64,000 bases of DNA from Lycium barbarum (lineage: Eukaryota; Streptophyta; Magnoliopsida; Solanales; Solanaceae). The stretch lies in contig NC_083338.1 in NCBI RefSeq assembly GCF_019175385.1, positions 88,247,777 through 88,311,776 of the forward strand. The letters are read 5' to 3'. Positions 46,542 through 57,751 of this stretch are shown here, piece after piece (position 1 is the first letter of the stretch; every line of letters starts with the position of its first letter). The notes under the pieces are model-generated. The model saw nothing but the letters and a program-made list of their open reading frames with translations, was not told where the DNA came from and made no database searches. The translations under genes were made by a program, and so were the position numbers.

Positions 46542-46550
46542 TATATAAAA
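46542..46550 (+). promoter_or_regulatory. TATA box of USP gene
   Basis: TATATAAAA, 73 bp before the ATG, preceded by ACGGATAGAG and followed by a purine-rich leader (GAAAAGAAAAGAACCGAAGG). A good plant core promoter by position. Confidence 0.75.
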
Positions 46551-46622
46551 GCTACAATTACTACTGCATATGATATATACTAAGCGAAAAGAAAAGAACC
46601 GAAGGAGAGAAAGAGAGATAAT

Positions 46623-47999
46623 ATGGAGGCGGAGACAAGTGCAGCCCCTGCTCTGGCAAGTGCAGCTCCTGCGACGGAGGAGACTAAGAAGAAGATGATA
46701 ATGGTGGCTATGGATGAGAGTGAAGAGAGTTTCTATGCTCTAAATTGGGCATTGGATCACTTGCTCACCGATCCTTCTTCTTCTACCATCATCACTTTGA
46801 TTAATGTCCAACCTTTTTTTGCCCCCATGGTTTATCCTGCTGGACCTGGTATAGTATTTATTTTCTCTATGCATCTCCCAAAATGCTTAGTTATATTGAA
46901 AACTTGAAATTATTTCTTATTCACACTCAAAGGCGGACTCAGGATTTAAGCGCAACGGGGGCACCATTATCTTTAGTAATTCAATTATTAGCGATAAAGT
47001 TAGGTGTACGACTTTTAAAAAAACTGACTGATTACAATAGCAAATTATATGTAATAGCGGAATCACACCCCATACATCAATAACCAAAAACTAAAAATAC
47101 ATAATAGAGGAATCACACCTCTTATGTTATTATAAGTTATAATTATATTGTTTCATAAATTTTATTAGAAAGAATACTTACCAATTAGCGAAAAGATAAC
47201 CTTGAGATAAAGAGATGTTTAGTTCAATAAAATTGAAAATAATCCGATCTTGCCTTGTGAGTTGTGGCATGCAAATATTGGATGCGACTATGGGTGACGT
47301 TCTGGAAAATTTGATAATGGAAGAATGGAAGAAGGGTTTGAGAATGGGGAGAGCCAAAGGAGTTTCTTTTTGCTTATGTTACGCTGGGAAAAAAATTAAA
47401 AATTCTGTACTAATTTGTAAAGTGATGCAAGTTTGTATAGTGGACTCCATAAGTTAAAAAAACAGTATGAGCTGAGAATTGAACTCAGATCATGACTACC
47501 AAAGCATTAACTCAGGGGCACGCTACCAACTGCACTACTTTAGCAATTACATTGGAGAGGTCCTTTTAAAATTTATCATACTTATTCAAGGTATATGAAT
47601 ATATATATATATATATATAGGATTTTTTTCAAAGTTACAAATTAGTGCAGAATTTTTAATTTTTTTTTATACAAAAGTTTTTCCAAAGTTACGGGGCACG
47701 TGTCCCCCGTCCTTCAAGGTGGGTCTGCCCCTGTTCACACTTTAATTTAGTGTATTAAGGGAAATTTTGTCTTTAACTATGTTTCTCCATGTATTAATAG
47801 CTCTTTTCTTATGGTAAATTGTGGCAGCTGTTTCACTTTATACTGTATGATCCATTGCATTCATTTAACGGTTATTAATTCGTTTATATTTATAGTTGTG
47901 TTTGCAGCGCCTACTGTGGTTGAAGCCGTGAAAAAAGCACAACACGAGAATGCAACTAGAATACTCTCTCGGGCAATCCATATCTGCAAACAAAAAATG
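46623..47999 (+). CDS. Universal stress protein (USP) family, exons 1 and 2 only (partial)
   Basis: Exon 1 is 46623-46848 and exon 2 is 47896-47999 (226 + 104 nt, 110 codons). The intron 1 donor is CTG|GTATAG and the acceptor TTTATAG|TTGTG. The exon 2 donor is ATG|GTACCT. The protein has an Ala/Pro/Thr-rich start, then the USP core: KKKMIMVAMDESEESFYALN (first beta strand and helix; Asp of the ATP-binding family), NWALDHLL, TLINVQPFF, YPAGPV, VVEAVKKAQHENATRILSRA and CKQKM. Plant USPs are about 160-175 residues; the missing 50-60 residues should carry the GxxGx9G(S/T) nucleotide motif and the last strand. No exon 3 was found before the window ends. The ATG has a good context (ATAATATGG). Role: small cytosolic nucleotide-binding stress protein, by family. 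Intron 1 holds a hAT-like element, intron 2 a pararetroviral segment. It may be a live gene with a huge intron or a truncated pseudogene. Confidence 0.85.
46920..46927. repeat. TSD TTCACACT of intron 1 hAT-like element (left)
   Basis: Exact 8-bp copy at 47734-47741. Confidence 0.9.
46928..47733. mobile_element. Non-autonomous hAT-like element (806 bp) in USP intron 1
   Basis: Perfect 8-bp TSD TTCACACT. TIRs are CAAAGGCGGACTCA (left) and CAGGGGCAGACCCA (right, reverse complement). Near the right end is the CACGTG-centred imperfect palindrome GGGGCACGTGTCCCC (47693-47707). A tRNA-like segment lies on the minus strand at 47467-47544. No transposase. Without it, intron 1 would be about 233 bp. 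Confidence 0.88.
47467..47544 (-). ncRNA. tRNA-like Pol III-type module (not a functional tRNA)
   Basis: Minus strand GCTAAAG TAGTGCAGTTGG TAGCG: box A fits TRGYNNAGYNGG. The box B-like AGTTCAATTCT lies about 50 bp on, followed by T7 (A-run 47456-47462 on the plus strand). The acceptor stem does not pair, so it is not a true tRNA. Placement and orientation in the element parallel 38964-39050. Confidence 0.5.
47734..47741. repeat. TSD TTCACACT of intron 1 hAT-like element (right)
   Basis: Exact copy of 46920-46927. Confidence 0.9.
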
Positions 48000-48250
48000 G
48001 TACCTTTAATAGTTTCCTTTGTCATTATCAATTTTGTTACTAAATTTCTCCTTGGTTACTTATGTATAAAAAATAAACGAAATAGTAAAAAACCAATGAT
48101 TTTGTAGAATCCATCTAAGAAGGATGCGCATAGTCTTTGATACTAAGATTAATGTTTTGGGGATGGGCCTAACTCACACTTTTCGGGATCCTTAGCTGTG
48201 CAGTATAAGGAAAATAACTTATCATATAAAAAAAAAAATCATACGCCATC
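48000..48250 (+). other. Start of USP intron 2
   Basis: Begins GTACCTTTAATAG after the exon 2 donor; AT-rich and non-coding up to the first copy of the flanking direct repeat. Confidence 0.6.
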
Positions 48251-48359
48251 TTGTTTTTGGTATGGAACTCTTCAATATTCTTACACTGGATTACAAATAA
48301 TACGACATTTAGCTTTCATTGTAAGACTCTATACTTGTACTAGCCTAACTTATACAAGA

Positions 48360-48388
<29 letters not shown>
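48251..48388. repeat. Direct repeat flanking the pararetroviral segment (left), with (TA)n
   Basis: GGTATGGAACTCTTCAATATTC... to ACTTATACAAGAATATATA, nearly identical to 50540-50662. It ends in a (TA)n tract that abuts the viral-type sequence. Confidence 0.85.
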
Positions 48389-48391
<3 letters not shown>

Positions 48392-48962
48392 ACCCTGTTT
48401 TTGGTCTATCTTTTGGGTGTATTCCCAATTGCCAAAACCCCGATTTAAGGTCAAACTTGAAAAAGTATTTAGCTTTGGCTAAGTGTGAAAAAAGGGTGAG
48501 TTTATTTGGGATAGGGAATTTATCCTCTTGGAGGAAATAGTTAAGAGGTTGATAGTTTATGACTAATCTGAGTTTACCTCTTGTTTGTTCTGCCCGTTTA
48601 TTTGACATAGAACGCCTCGCATGCCCATTGTGAATTAGAGTGCTCGATAAGTCCAAACTCCAAGAGCTCTTCGCATTCTTTTTTCGCCAGCTGAAGATGA
48701 TCTGGATTCATGCCGGAGTGACTTGCCTTCGTTGGATTAATGCTTTCATTCTTCTTGAAGGGGAGTTTAATGAAAAACTCCTCATTTAGCCATAGAGGCT
48801 TTTTGCATTTTCCCATAAACTCCTTGTGAGAATCCGCACATGAATGCTCCACCAACTGCTTTTCTATCTCCTTGATCCGTTCAGCATCAGTTATTCGGAA
48901 TAATCGTAAAACATCTGTATATGGCTTGAATTGTTTCTTGAACGTTATTCCATAGGCTTTGA

Positions 48963-49286
48963 TCATGAGCTGATCTTTAAGTTGGCTGAAGATGTCAAAT
49001 CCGACAATGAGATCTTTCCTGGTACATCTGATCCAATCAGCTTTGTTCGAAACTTCAACCCTGGGAAGAATTCAATTGTGATTGGATGCTTTGTGATGAC
49101 TGCGGTGGTTAGGACTCTAGTCCCAGCAGTGTTGAAATCTTTGAAATGTGGAATCCATTGATCCTCAGGAAGGACGGCTGGGTTCATCAATGAACATGCC
49201 GCTCCAGTGTCCATGAAGGCAATAACCTGGATTGGTTTATCCCATTTGGATGGATAAACTTTAAGCTGGACCTGCGAGATCACCAT
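48963..49286 (-). pseudogene. Pararetroviral aspartic protease region
   Basis: A 107-codon open piece with the DTGAACSL-type active-site motif near residue 31, typical of retropepsins between nucleocapsid and RT. It is out of frame with the adjacent CCHC and RT pieces. Confidence 0.7.
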
Positions 49287-49462
49287 GATGCTGTTGATAT
49301 CTTCTTGAGCCTTTCCCTATGGTTCTGAAATCTGGTAATATTCATCGCCATTTTCTTCGTACACATCTATGGAAAAGAGGGTCTTCTCTGTGGGTTTGTC
49401 CTCTAATGAGAGTACAAATTCAAGATCGCTATCTTCATCTAGATGGATACCAGTGTAGTCCT

Positions 49463-49885
49463 CTATTTCAGTAAGAAGCTTGATCGATCTTCTGGATTGG
49501 GGATAATTTTTTGCATAATGCCCAATCTTGTTGCAGATGAAGCATCTATCATTTTTCCGCCTAACTCAAAGAACATTTTAGCCATCTTCTGAAAATGGAT
49601 ATCGATGGCATCTCTGTAAAATGCTACGCATTTCATTTCAAAGAACTGTCTCCTTAGTTTTTCTTGCCTTTGGCCGGTATCTCCACAAAATACCTCTTGG
49701 AGTATTTTGATGTTGTAAGCAAAGTCTTGGGATGTGAGAAACATATTTTTGTCTTGTGTCCCAAGTGAATTCCACCAGTCTCGGAGAATTCCGGAGAACC
49801 TTGATGTGAATTCTGACAGGATCATATACTTTTCCCGTTCGACAAGATAGCCCATTCTTTCGGCCATATCTCCTTTGGGATGCAC
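49463..49885 (-). pseudogene. Pararetroviral coat-protein-like region, running into a frameshifted zinc knuckle
   Basis: A 140-codon piece with RDWWNSLG and FCGDTGQRQEKLRRQFFEMK, typical of caulimovirid/retroelement capsid. Just after GGKM the proper frame shifts to reveal CFICNKIGHYAKNY, a CCHC box lacking its last Cys. Confidence 0.65.
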
Positions 49886-49962
49886 TTATTTTGCTGGAAA
49901 ATAATTCTCTGTGCTTCGCTGTATTCATCTTGTAAGGACAAGACAGAGACGGGGAATTCCCA

Positions 49963-50439
49963 CTATAGTGAAATATCTGGTTGAGCATAGACCTTCCCAT
50001 CAATAATTTTTATCGGTCGATGTAACATGAACACTTTTGCTGCATAGGAGTCTTGGAAACATCGAACCCAATATCTTCGTGGTTTGAACCATTGCAGAAA
50101 CCTTTTGAGAGCAGGTTCAATCTTGTCAAAACATCGGAACATGTCGCACTTGAATTCCATGAAAATATAATACTGGTGACACAAATACCAGAAAAACCAT
50201 AACAGCTCTTGTGGAAAATCATTGTGCATGGCTATGAATACGTGACAGAATGGGTATTCTGGATTGACTCCGAATGGCTTAAGGATGGATCCTCCATATT
50301 TTCTGAAAACTAGGAGCTCATAGAAAGTCCTTCTTTCTGTGAGGATGGATGGATCAAACGGGTCCACAAACTTGCTGAAGAATTCTGGCGGATGATCTGT
50401 TATTCTGGATGGACTAGCTCTTGATGAGCTTGTAAGCAT
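49963..50439 (-). pseudogene. Pararetroviral open stretch after RNase H tail, unknown function
   Basis: 158 codons from an internal Met; the frame is open upstream to 50541, where it reads the RNase H end. Rich in Phe, Tyr and Trp. No domain recognised; it could be the start of a coat-protein region or a downstream ORF product. Confidence 0.5.
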
Positions 50440-50539
50440 GAAAATGTTGCTAGTTAGCCTCTTCTGCAGCTTGGCTTGAAATCTCTTTGAAAACTCATCT
50501 GGCCTGGATAGGAAATCCGCTAGAATATTATCTTTCCAT

Positions 50540-50662
50540 TTGTTTTGGTATGGAACTCTTCAATATTCTTACACTGGATTACTAATAATACGACATTTAG
50601 CTTTCATTGTAAGACTCTATACTAGTACTAGCCTAACTTATACAAGAATATATATATATATA
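50540..50662. repeat. Direct repeat flanking the pararetroviral segment (right)
   Basis: Second copy of 48251-48388, with a few substitutions (ACTAATAAT for ACAAATAAT; ACTAGTACTAG for ACTTGTACTAG), ending in a shorter (TA)n. Confidence 0.85.
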
Positions 50663-50717
50663 TGAGCTTTCATTGTAAGACTCTATACTTGTACTAGCCT
50701 AACTTATCCAAGAATCC
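50663..50717. repeat. Third, partial copy of the flanking repeat
   Basis: GAGCTTTCATTGTAAGACTC to ACTTATCCAAGAATCC, matching the second half of the repeat, directly after the (TA)n of the previous copy. Confidence 0.85.
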
Positions 50718-51045
50718 ACTTATATTTGATAAGAGTTGGATCCTAGGATAAGAATACACGTGATACAATTAATTTTTGATGTTGGTATCACAACCACTAC
50801 AATAATCTGTGCATTATGATTCATATTATAGCTCCATTCTGTATAATTATATTATTAACGCTTTTGGAATATATATATAGTTATATAATTTGTCCAAATA
50901 TGTTTGTGAATCAGACGATCTCCTAACGTATTGGTAATTTTATTAAGGAATTGAAGTGTAATTCAGACGAAATCTAGGGACACGTGGGCCGTGGCTGTGT
51001 TCACAGGGTGAAACGAGGGTTAAGTAATATAGTAAATTATAATCA
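50718..51045. other. Non-coding sequence, probably USP intron 2
   Basis: AT-rich, no ORF, no splice-bounded piece resembling USP exon 3. Confidence 0.5.
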
Positions 51046-51388
51046 TGCTGTCAAAGGAGAATTCCCCGTTGGTGCACAGTGAATAATATAACGAAAGGCA
51101 CGAAGCATACGGTATCGCAATAAGTGAGAAATGACATTTGATAACCCTAATTGGGATTTTCAAAGACATTCGGAGTAAGAGGAGAAAGTTTGCCAGGAGA
51201 TGGTAAGGCATACGATGTGTATCAGAAAGGATTTACGAGTAATAAGTTAATGATGATTTAATAGTGTCTTGGAAAAGAATTATAACGTCCCTTAGATCAT
51301 TAATGAAGTGTTAAACAAGTGCGAAGAAGGTTCCATAAAGATTTGAGATCAAATGAAGTGACGAGAACAAAAATCGGAGAAGAGATAG

Positions 51389-51618
51389 ATTATACGACCA
51401 ATTATACGATCCATATAATATTATACGGTCCGTATAATGATCCGCAGAATCGTCACAGCGAAGGTCCCTTACTGATGGGATTATACGGTCACTTATATGG
51501 ACCGTATAATGTGCCGCATAATGGTCACAGAAGCGAGATGTTTTTGGAGCGATTTCACGGTCACTTATACGAACCGTATAAGTTTATACGGACCGTATAA
51601 GTGTCCGTATAATTTCCC
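51389..51618 (+). promoter_or_regulatory. U3 palindrome array of LTR D, with TATA-like box
   Basis: TTATACGGTCCGTATAATG, TTATATGGACCGTATAATG and TTATACGGACCGTATAAGTG-type units. The TATA-like ATAAATATAAG lies near 51640-51650. Confidence 0.6.
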
Positions 51619-53396
51619 GACGGGTCAGATTTTCCAAATATAAATATAAGACCCCATGTTATTATTTTCATTTCCCCTCACTTCTACACTTCTCTATAAC
51701 CCTCTAGAATATTCCACACACTTCTTTTACAAGAATCAACTTCATCAAACCAAGGAAATCAAGTGTAAGGAAGCTATTGAGGGTTGCTTGAAGTCAAGAA
51801 ATCTCTTGGATTGAAGCTAGGGTTTTTCTTCAAGTGGGGTATTGCTATCCAAAACCCATTCCTACACTATCAAAGGTAATTTTTATGATCAATTCATGTT
51901 ATTTAGAGTATTGAGGGGTTGAAAGACTTGGATTATAGAAGGAAATAGAAAATGGGTTACAAATATGAGAATAGTGACATTTTTTAGTAGTACCTTAATA
52001 TGAATCATGATTCTTTGTATGTTACGAGTATAGTTATGTTATAAATGATATTAAGAACATAGGAGAAACATTATATGGGGATGAAGGTAATGTTGTATTA
52101 TGACCATGGTTATGGATGCCCTTGAAATGGAAGTAGGAGAATTGAATAATGTATGGTTGATGAAGATTATTGAGTATGACATTACGGATATTGTTATTGA
52201 CGTTTGGGAGTTGATATGTAGTATGAGAAAAGTTGTATAAATAAAAGAAATGCTGCCCAATTTTCTCTAGCTTTAGTAAACACGTTCTTATAATCGTTTA
52301 GCTAATGTTAATACGAACTCCCTTGAAGGTAAAGACGTGAGCATTGAAGGAGAACGATCAAGCGGTAGAACAGCTAAAGGAAAAGGTATGTGAGGCTAGT
52401 CCCTTCTTTCTAAGGCATGACTCCGATGGCATGAATCCTCCTATCTTTCCATGATTTTCCTACATATCGGAAATTATGAGTCTACGATTATAAAGAGCTT
52501 CATGCAAGATAAAGAAAAGAGATACGTTACGAACACGACATTACTGATGATGAATCTAAGTCTAGAAGTCCTAAAGGTCATGATATGACATTCCTACGAA
52601 GCTAATGATCCTTATATGATTCCTATGATATTATTTTCCCTACCCTTCCATGACTTTCTTACATTCCGGTAACTATGAGCCAACGTTGATAAAGAGCTTC
52701 TTATGAGATAAAGATGAGAAATATGTCATGAATACGATAATAATGATGACAATGAGTAAGTATAAAGAATCTTAAAGTGAAATACGATGTCCATGAGGTT
52801 AATGATCCTAAGTATGGTTCCATTGATGCTTTTCCTTGGGTACACTCACCTTAAAATGTTAGTCCCTTCAAGTGAGATATGACGATTATGATCGCTCCAT
52901 AACGTAGTCGTGGGGTTCACGACCTCATGTCACCCCGACATAGCCATGGTTACCTTCAAGTTTTAATGTATGTTTAATGATGAATGTATGATGATGCTAA
53001 GTTTATGATAAGGTTATGATATGCCTATGAGATGTATGATAATGCTATGTTTATGTTGACTATATGACGAGTACATGATGATGATATTACACCGTGCCTA
53101 TATGGCCGGGCAGACACTGCTAAGGCGGGCAGCGTATACACCATGTCTAGATGTCATGGGCAGACACCACTAGTGGGCGGCATGAGATGGTACCCCGGAC
53201 GCGGGCTAATGATTATCACACCGTACGTATATGGTCGGGCAGCTTATACATATATGCATACATGATATGATGATGATTATGGAGTAAGCCAGCATGCATT
53301 ATTTCTTTTATATAATTGATAGTCAGTCGCAGGTTGTTCCTCATTTGATGCTTCAGTATTTCATTGATGTATTATTATTGTTGATGCCTTATATAC

Positions 53397-53417
53397 TCAG
53401 TACAATGTTCGTACTGA
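53397..53417 (+). promoter_or_regulatory. Conserved LTR double-hairpin module (hairpin 1)
   Basis: TCAGTAC-AATGTTC-GTACTGA then CGTCC-GTTTTCTTT-GGACG (53418-53436). 434 bp before the LTR end. Confidence 0.72.
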
Positions 53418-53851
53418 CGTCCGTTTTCTTTGGACGTTGTGTTCATGCCCACAGGTAAATAGGGAGGAGATCCAGACTCGTAGGAGCTGTTAGCAGGCCT
53501 TGAGAGCACTCCATTATTCCGGAGGTGCCATTGCTTATTGTTTTGTGTACATGTATTTTGGGCATGACGGGGTCCTGTCCCGTCCATATGTCAAGTACTC
53601 TAGTAGAGGCTCGTAGATACGTATGTGTGGGTAGCATGGACTCACGATGTCCGTATTGTATGTATATTATTTTGATAGCCGAAGGGCTTATGTATATAAA
53701 GGTAATTATGTTCAAGGTGGAAAATGGGTTTCCTATGATTTTAGTGTAAGATTAATGAATGAACGCTTGATGTGTACGATGGGTAATGGTACGAGCGGTG
53801 CTCGGTGGTTAGCCCCGGGTACTCGTCATGGCCCCTAGTCGGGTCGTGACA

Positions 53852-56800
53852 CCAACAGTCCTTTTGGATCGTGTACTGGTATTTTTGTTTGGTTCTGTGA
53901 CTCATCGTACGATTTGCTTGCTGTTATTTTCGTATTTGTGCGATTTTTGGAATCGTTTGTCCTATTTTGTACTATTTTCACATGATTTTAGGGGCCTTAT
54001 ACTGTTATTACAATTTTGGATAAAATCCCTTTTGTTTTACTGATTTTGAATTGAACTTGTGGATTTGGAGGGGAAATTCGTAGAAGGATCTAGAACCTTT
54101 CCTTTTTTGTCCCTAGGATTTCTATTTGGTTCCTATAAATATTAAGTTCTTTGGCCATTTTCGGGGTCCAAAAATTTTGAGATTTTAGAGAGACTAGGGT
54201 TTCAAATATATCTTTAGTTTGAAGCTTTTTGGGTCTCTACTATTTTATACTGCAAAAATACGTACATATACACTACATATATTACATATACACTACGAAA
54301 TACATACTTATTATAGTATAAGATACAATATATAAGATAAAAGGAATTTTTTTTAGAAAATGGCTTGAAGGGTCTGTCTTGGCTTGGTGTATGGCTAGTT
54401 GGTCTCCAATCCCACCATTTTGATCCTAGGTTGCCATTTGAAAAGGTATTATCCTGTTTTGACTCACTTTCAATTCTGTTTGTAGTTTAAACCATGTATT
54501 TGTTGCTTCCTTAACTATGGGTTAAGTGTTTATCTAGTTCATATACATGTTTTAGTGTTGTTTTTGATAGAAGGGTGACATTTCACCATTTAGATTAGAA
54601 TTTCCATTATTATTGAGTGATTGCGCTACTTGGATCATATGGTTGATCCTTTGCTTATGAATCTCTCTATTTGAGTAGATGTTTAGTATGATGGGTTTAT
54701 TATAGGATTCTTAGGCTTACAATGTAACAGTTGAGTCTTAATATGCTATGTGGGATTGTTTTAGGTCCATGGTTACTGTTTCATTGCCTTTTTCTTGGGA
54801 ACTCTGAAGTGTTTTAAAGAGTTTAAGGTTTTAAGAAGTCCATTGATGGTGTTTTGGTGTCATTTGAAAGAATTTGTGACTCAAAATGGTTTAAGAACAT
54901 GAATAACGACCTTTTTTTTTTTTTTGAGTTTTGGCGTCTGTCCCATTTTCCCTAAAAAATTTGGTATATCATTCTCTATGTTGAACTTAAAACTTGACTG
55001 TTTGGCAGTGTCACCTTGTTAAAAAGATTTCTTAAAATAGAAATGACTTTGAAGCATGCCTATTTGCTGTATTGTTAAAATCTTTTCATTAGAAGGAATC
55101 GGTCTTTTTCCTTGTTAACTAGGCTTTCTGAAAACAAGAATAGAAGGAGAATAAGATAGATAATTGTTTTAGCTTGTTTCTGTGTTTGCTTGGCTATTTA
55201 AGATTCATTTTCACATGATTGCTCACCTAGATTAAGTAAGAATTTAGGAGTCTTAAAGCTAATTTAGAAGGCCTAAATATGATGTTTATATTCTCAGATG
55301 CTGTCTATTTGTGAAAACTGGAGGTTGTCTTATCATTTGTCTTTCTTGTGGTGCTTTTGAGTTTAAAACTATGCCTAGTATGCTTATTTGGACCTAGAAT
55401 GGACTCCATGTCCTTTTTATGTTTTTAACTTGGTTCCTTATGTTTGTGTCCTGTCAACAACCTAGGACAAAAACCATGCTCCATTTGGTGTTTCCATGAT
55501 CTTAACCTGTCTGTGTGATCTCTCCCTTGTGTTTAGTCTAAAAATGGACTTAATCCTAAACCACTGTCTATGCTATCTTAAACTACATTTGCATTTGTGT
55601 GCTACATGTTTGGCTTAGTTGGAATATCATGTCCCTATAGGTGTTATTTGAAACCCTTTTATGTTGCTAAAAATTTGGTCTAGATCATATATTGTCAGAA
55701 TGAACCTTTGGTGCCTTGTGCTTTTTTTTTTTGTTTGTTTGCTGCCTTGCTATGTTTGCACCTATGTGTGACTACTTGAGTTTGGCTGTGATCCTTGGAT
55801 CTAGTCCTTTGGCCTATGAAGGATTCCATGCTCCCTTTAGACTTTAATATGACTCCATAAGTTTTTCCCTTTTGGATAGGATCCATGTACCTTTAAACTT
55901 GTTTGAGACCCCCTCAACTTGCTATGAATGACCTCTTTATGCAAATTCCTGGAAATGAAGTTGTGTGTAATCTCTTTCACCACTATTGATACCTTATTTG
56001 GATTCATTGACTTACCTTATTTGCTATTTGAAACCTGCCAGACTTAAAACTAGGCTGAATTGGACATTGCTTTAAAATTTAGCACTATGGTATCTTGTTT
56101 AGAAAAACTGGAGAATGGTTTAGTGTCTAATCTATTATTGTTGGTCTAAATTAAACCTTTAACTTGCTTGTCCACCATTTTCATGTTTTCTGTGTGGTCT
56201 TGTATGTTTCAACTTGGCACCTTTGAGTCACTTGTGCATTTCTGGGAGTTAGTTGTGATTCAGTCCTCATTTGAGACCTTTTTATATTGATAGAACCTAT
56301 CTTTTGGCCCTGCATTAAACTTAAACTAGATTAAAATTGAATCATGCACTTGTGATTACTGCTGTAATCTTCTAGTTTGCATTAGATGATTCAAGAAGGT
56401 TTAAGCTCAGTTCAAACTGGTAAAGTGATTTCCTCAAAACTAAACTCTGTGCATTTCTTACACTCCTACTGATTGTCCATGTGATATATAAGTTTTGATT
56501 GCCTCTGTATGCTCCCAGTGTGATACCTAATACTTGTTTATTTCTTGGTTTGTTTAAAACTTATGTGTGGTACTTGTGTGCTTCCATTTTGATCTTTTAG
56601 TTGTGACTTACCCTACTTGGTTTTTGTTTTTGCATGTCACTATCACTTCCTTGACATCTTATCTATTTGGAATGGCACTACAACACCTAGCCGTGCTCTG
56701 TTTTTATTTGATCTTGCATATTTTGAGCATTGGCGTAATCTGTCTATTTCTGGGTATTGTTGTATAAAGTCTAGTTGAGTTTTGCTTTTCAGTGTGAGGT

Positions 56801-57751
56801 TTGAGATGTTAATAGCCTAGTGTCGCTTCTGATTGAATTCTGGACCCTTTTTATGCTCTAAAATCAACTAGAAACTTTAGGACTTAGCCTAAAATGAAGT
56901 GTTCTTGGGTAAGGAATTGCTTGTTAGATTCTGGGATGAGGCTTTGCCTCTGATTTCTAGGAATAGATGATATACAAGGGTGTATATCATGGATATTAAG
57001 AAGGTGACCCTGTTCTGAACCATTGGAAAGGTGTATATGGGGGGGGGGTATATTCTGTATATGCGTTGACACTTAGTAAATTTTGGGGCATTCTCCCTCT
57101 TGTGCTATCCTGTTTGAGCCTCCAATATACTCTTGGGCCTGTACTTTATATTTGGGCCATTCATTCGATATACACAATCTGTTAATTATTATCTTATACG
57201 GGCCAAGCCCAAAAAATTTGTAATTCATTTTTTGGCATTGTAATAATTTAATTTCCGTACTTATTTTCAAGTTATGAACATGCCCTAATATTACGTATGC
57301 CCTTGTCTATTTTTACCATTCCAAACTCGTAGGTGGGTCCCAATGGGTCCCACTAATGTATCTAGATCAAATCAACCCAACTTGGAGCAAAACGGAGCAT
57401 ACGTCGGAATTAAGATGAACCCAATTGCATAAACATTTTTCTTTTTAGGCTTGGTCGGCCCAAATTCTCTATCTCCTTTAATTATGCACTTTAAATTATT
57501 ATTTGCGCAATTATTATGTCAATTGGAACCTTATGAGTTATATCACGTATTTAGAATCGCCAAAAAATGATTTTTTACAAACTAATTGACACTAACTTGT
57601 GATAAATAGAATGAAAATGGACTGATTTGGACTTATGGACTATAACTACCGAAATTGTAAGACTAAGGGACTGAAGTTGACATTTATTGGACATATGGAC
57701 TAATTTGGACCAATATTCAACACTGATAGGACTAATTATGAATATTTAGAC
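53852..57751. other. 3.9 kb T-rich non-coding region, unexplained
   Basis: Strongly T-rich on the plus strand with no ORF above 75 codons. It includes a TACATATACACTA-type repeat near 54250-54300, a T15 run near 54910 and a G10 run near 57039. Style resembles the untranslated part of an old LTR element or long-intron DNA. I find no domain, TIR or USP exon. It could be intron 2 sequence or a degraded repeat. Confidence 0.4.

Larger units (their letters stand above)
48389..50541 (-). pseudogene. Endogenous pararetrovirus fragment (Caulimoviridae-like), decayed and permuted
   Basis: On the minus strand, from 50541: the C-terminal tail of an RNase H domain (ILADFLSRP). Next comes a 158-codon open stretch ending at 49963 that I do not recognise. 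Then a coat-protein-like region (about 49900-49560) leads into a CCHC knuckle near 49510 whose final Cys is Tyr. A retropepsin-type protease has DTG at about 49210. A linker (48598-48966) precedes the N-terminal part of an RT domain (about 48400-48656), which breaks off in the (TA)n tract. Frames change at least four times. Movement protein, RT catalytic box and most of RNase H are absent. RT and protease style suggest a petuvirus- or florendovirus-like caulimovirid, genus uncertain. It is a non-functional relic. Confidence 0.75.
51046..53851 (+). mobile_element. LTR D, Tekay-type, apparently solo
   Basis: Related to solo LTR A over its length: CCCCGT.GGTG.ACAGTGAATA at the start, the palindrome array, AAAGGTATGTGAGGCTAG, the double hairpin at 53397 and the end AGTCGGGTCGTGACA. 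The first bases (TGCTGTCAAAGG) are altered and the flanks (AATCA / CCAAC) do not match, so a TSD is not seen. No PBS follows. Non-coding. Confidence 0.8.

Noticed and set aside
46849..47457. Reading frames continuing from USP exon 1 and the 66- and 80-codon ORFs after it
   Set aside because: Exon 1 has a proper donor at 46849. The later frames lie in the hAT-like element.
47467..47544. Functional tRNA gene
   Set aside because: Three mismatches in box B and no cloverleaf; kept only as tRNA-like.
47883..47910. Alternative exon 2 acceptor at TTTGCAG (47907)
   Set aside because: Gives a shorter join that drops the conserved V-V-F/Y-A residues; the TATAG acceptor at 47895 restores the family sequence with the correct phase.
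51046..57751. A complete LTR element between LTR D and the LTR at 57752
   Set aside because: The two LTRs are of different families, no PBS follows LTR D, and there is no gag-pol between them.
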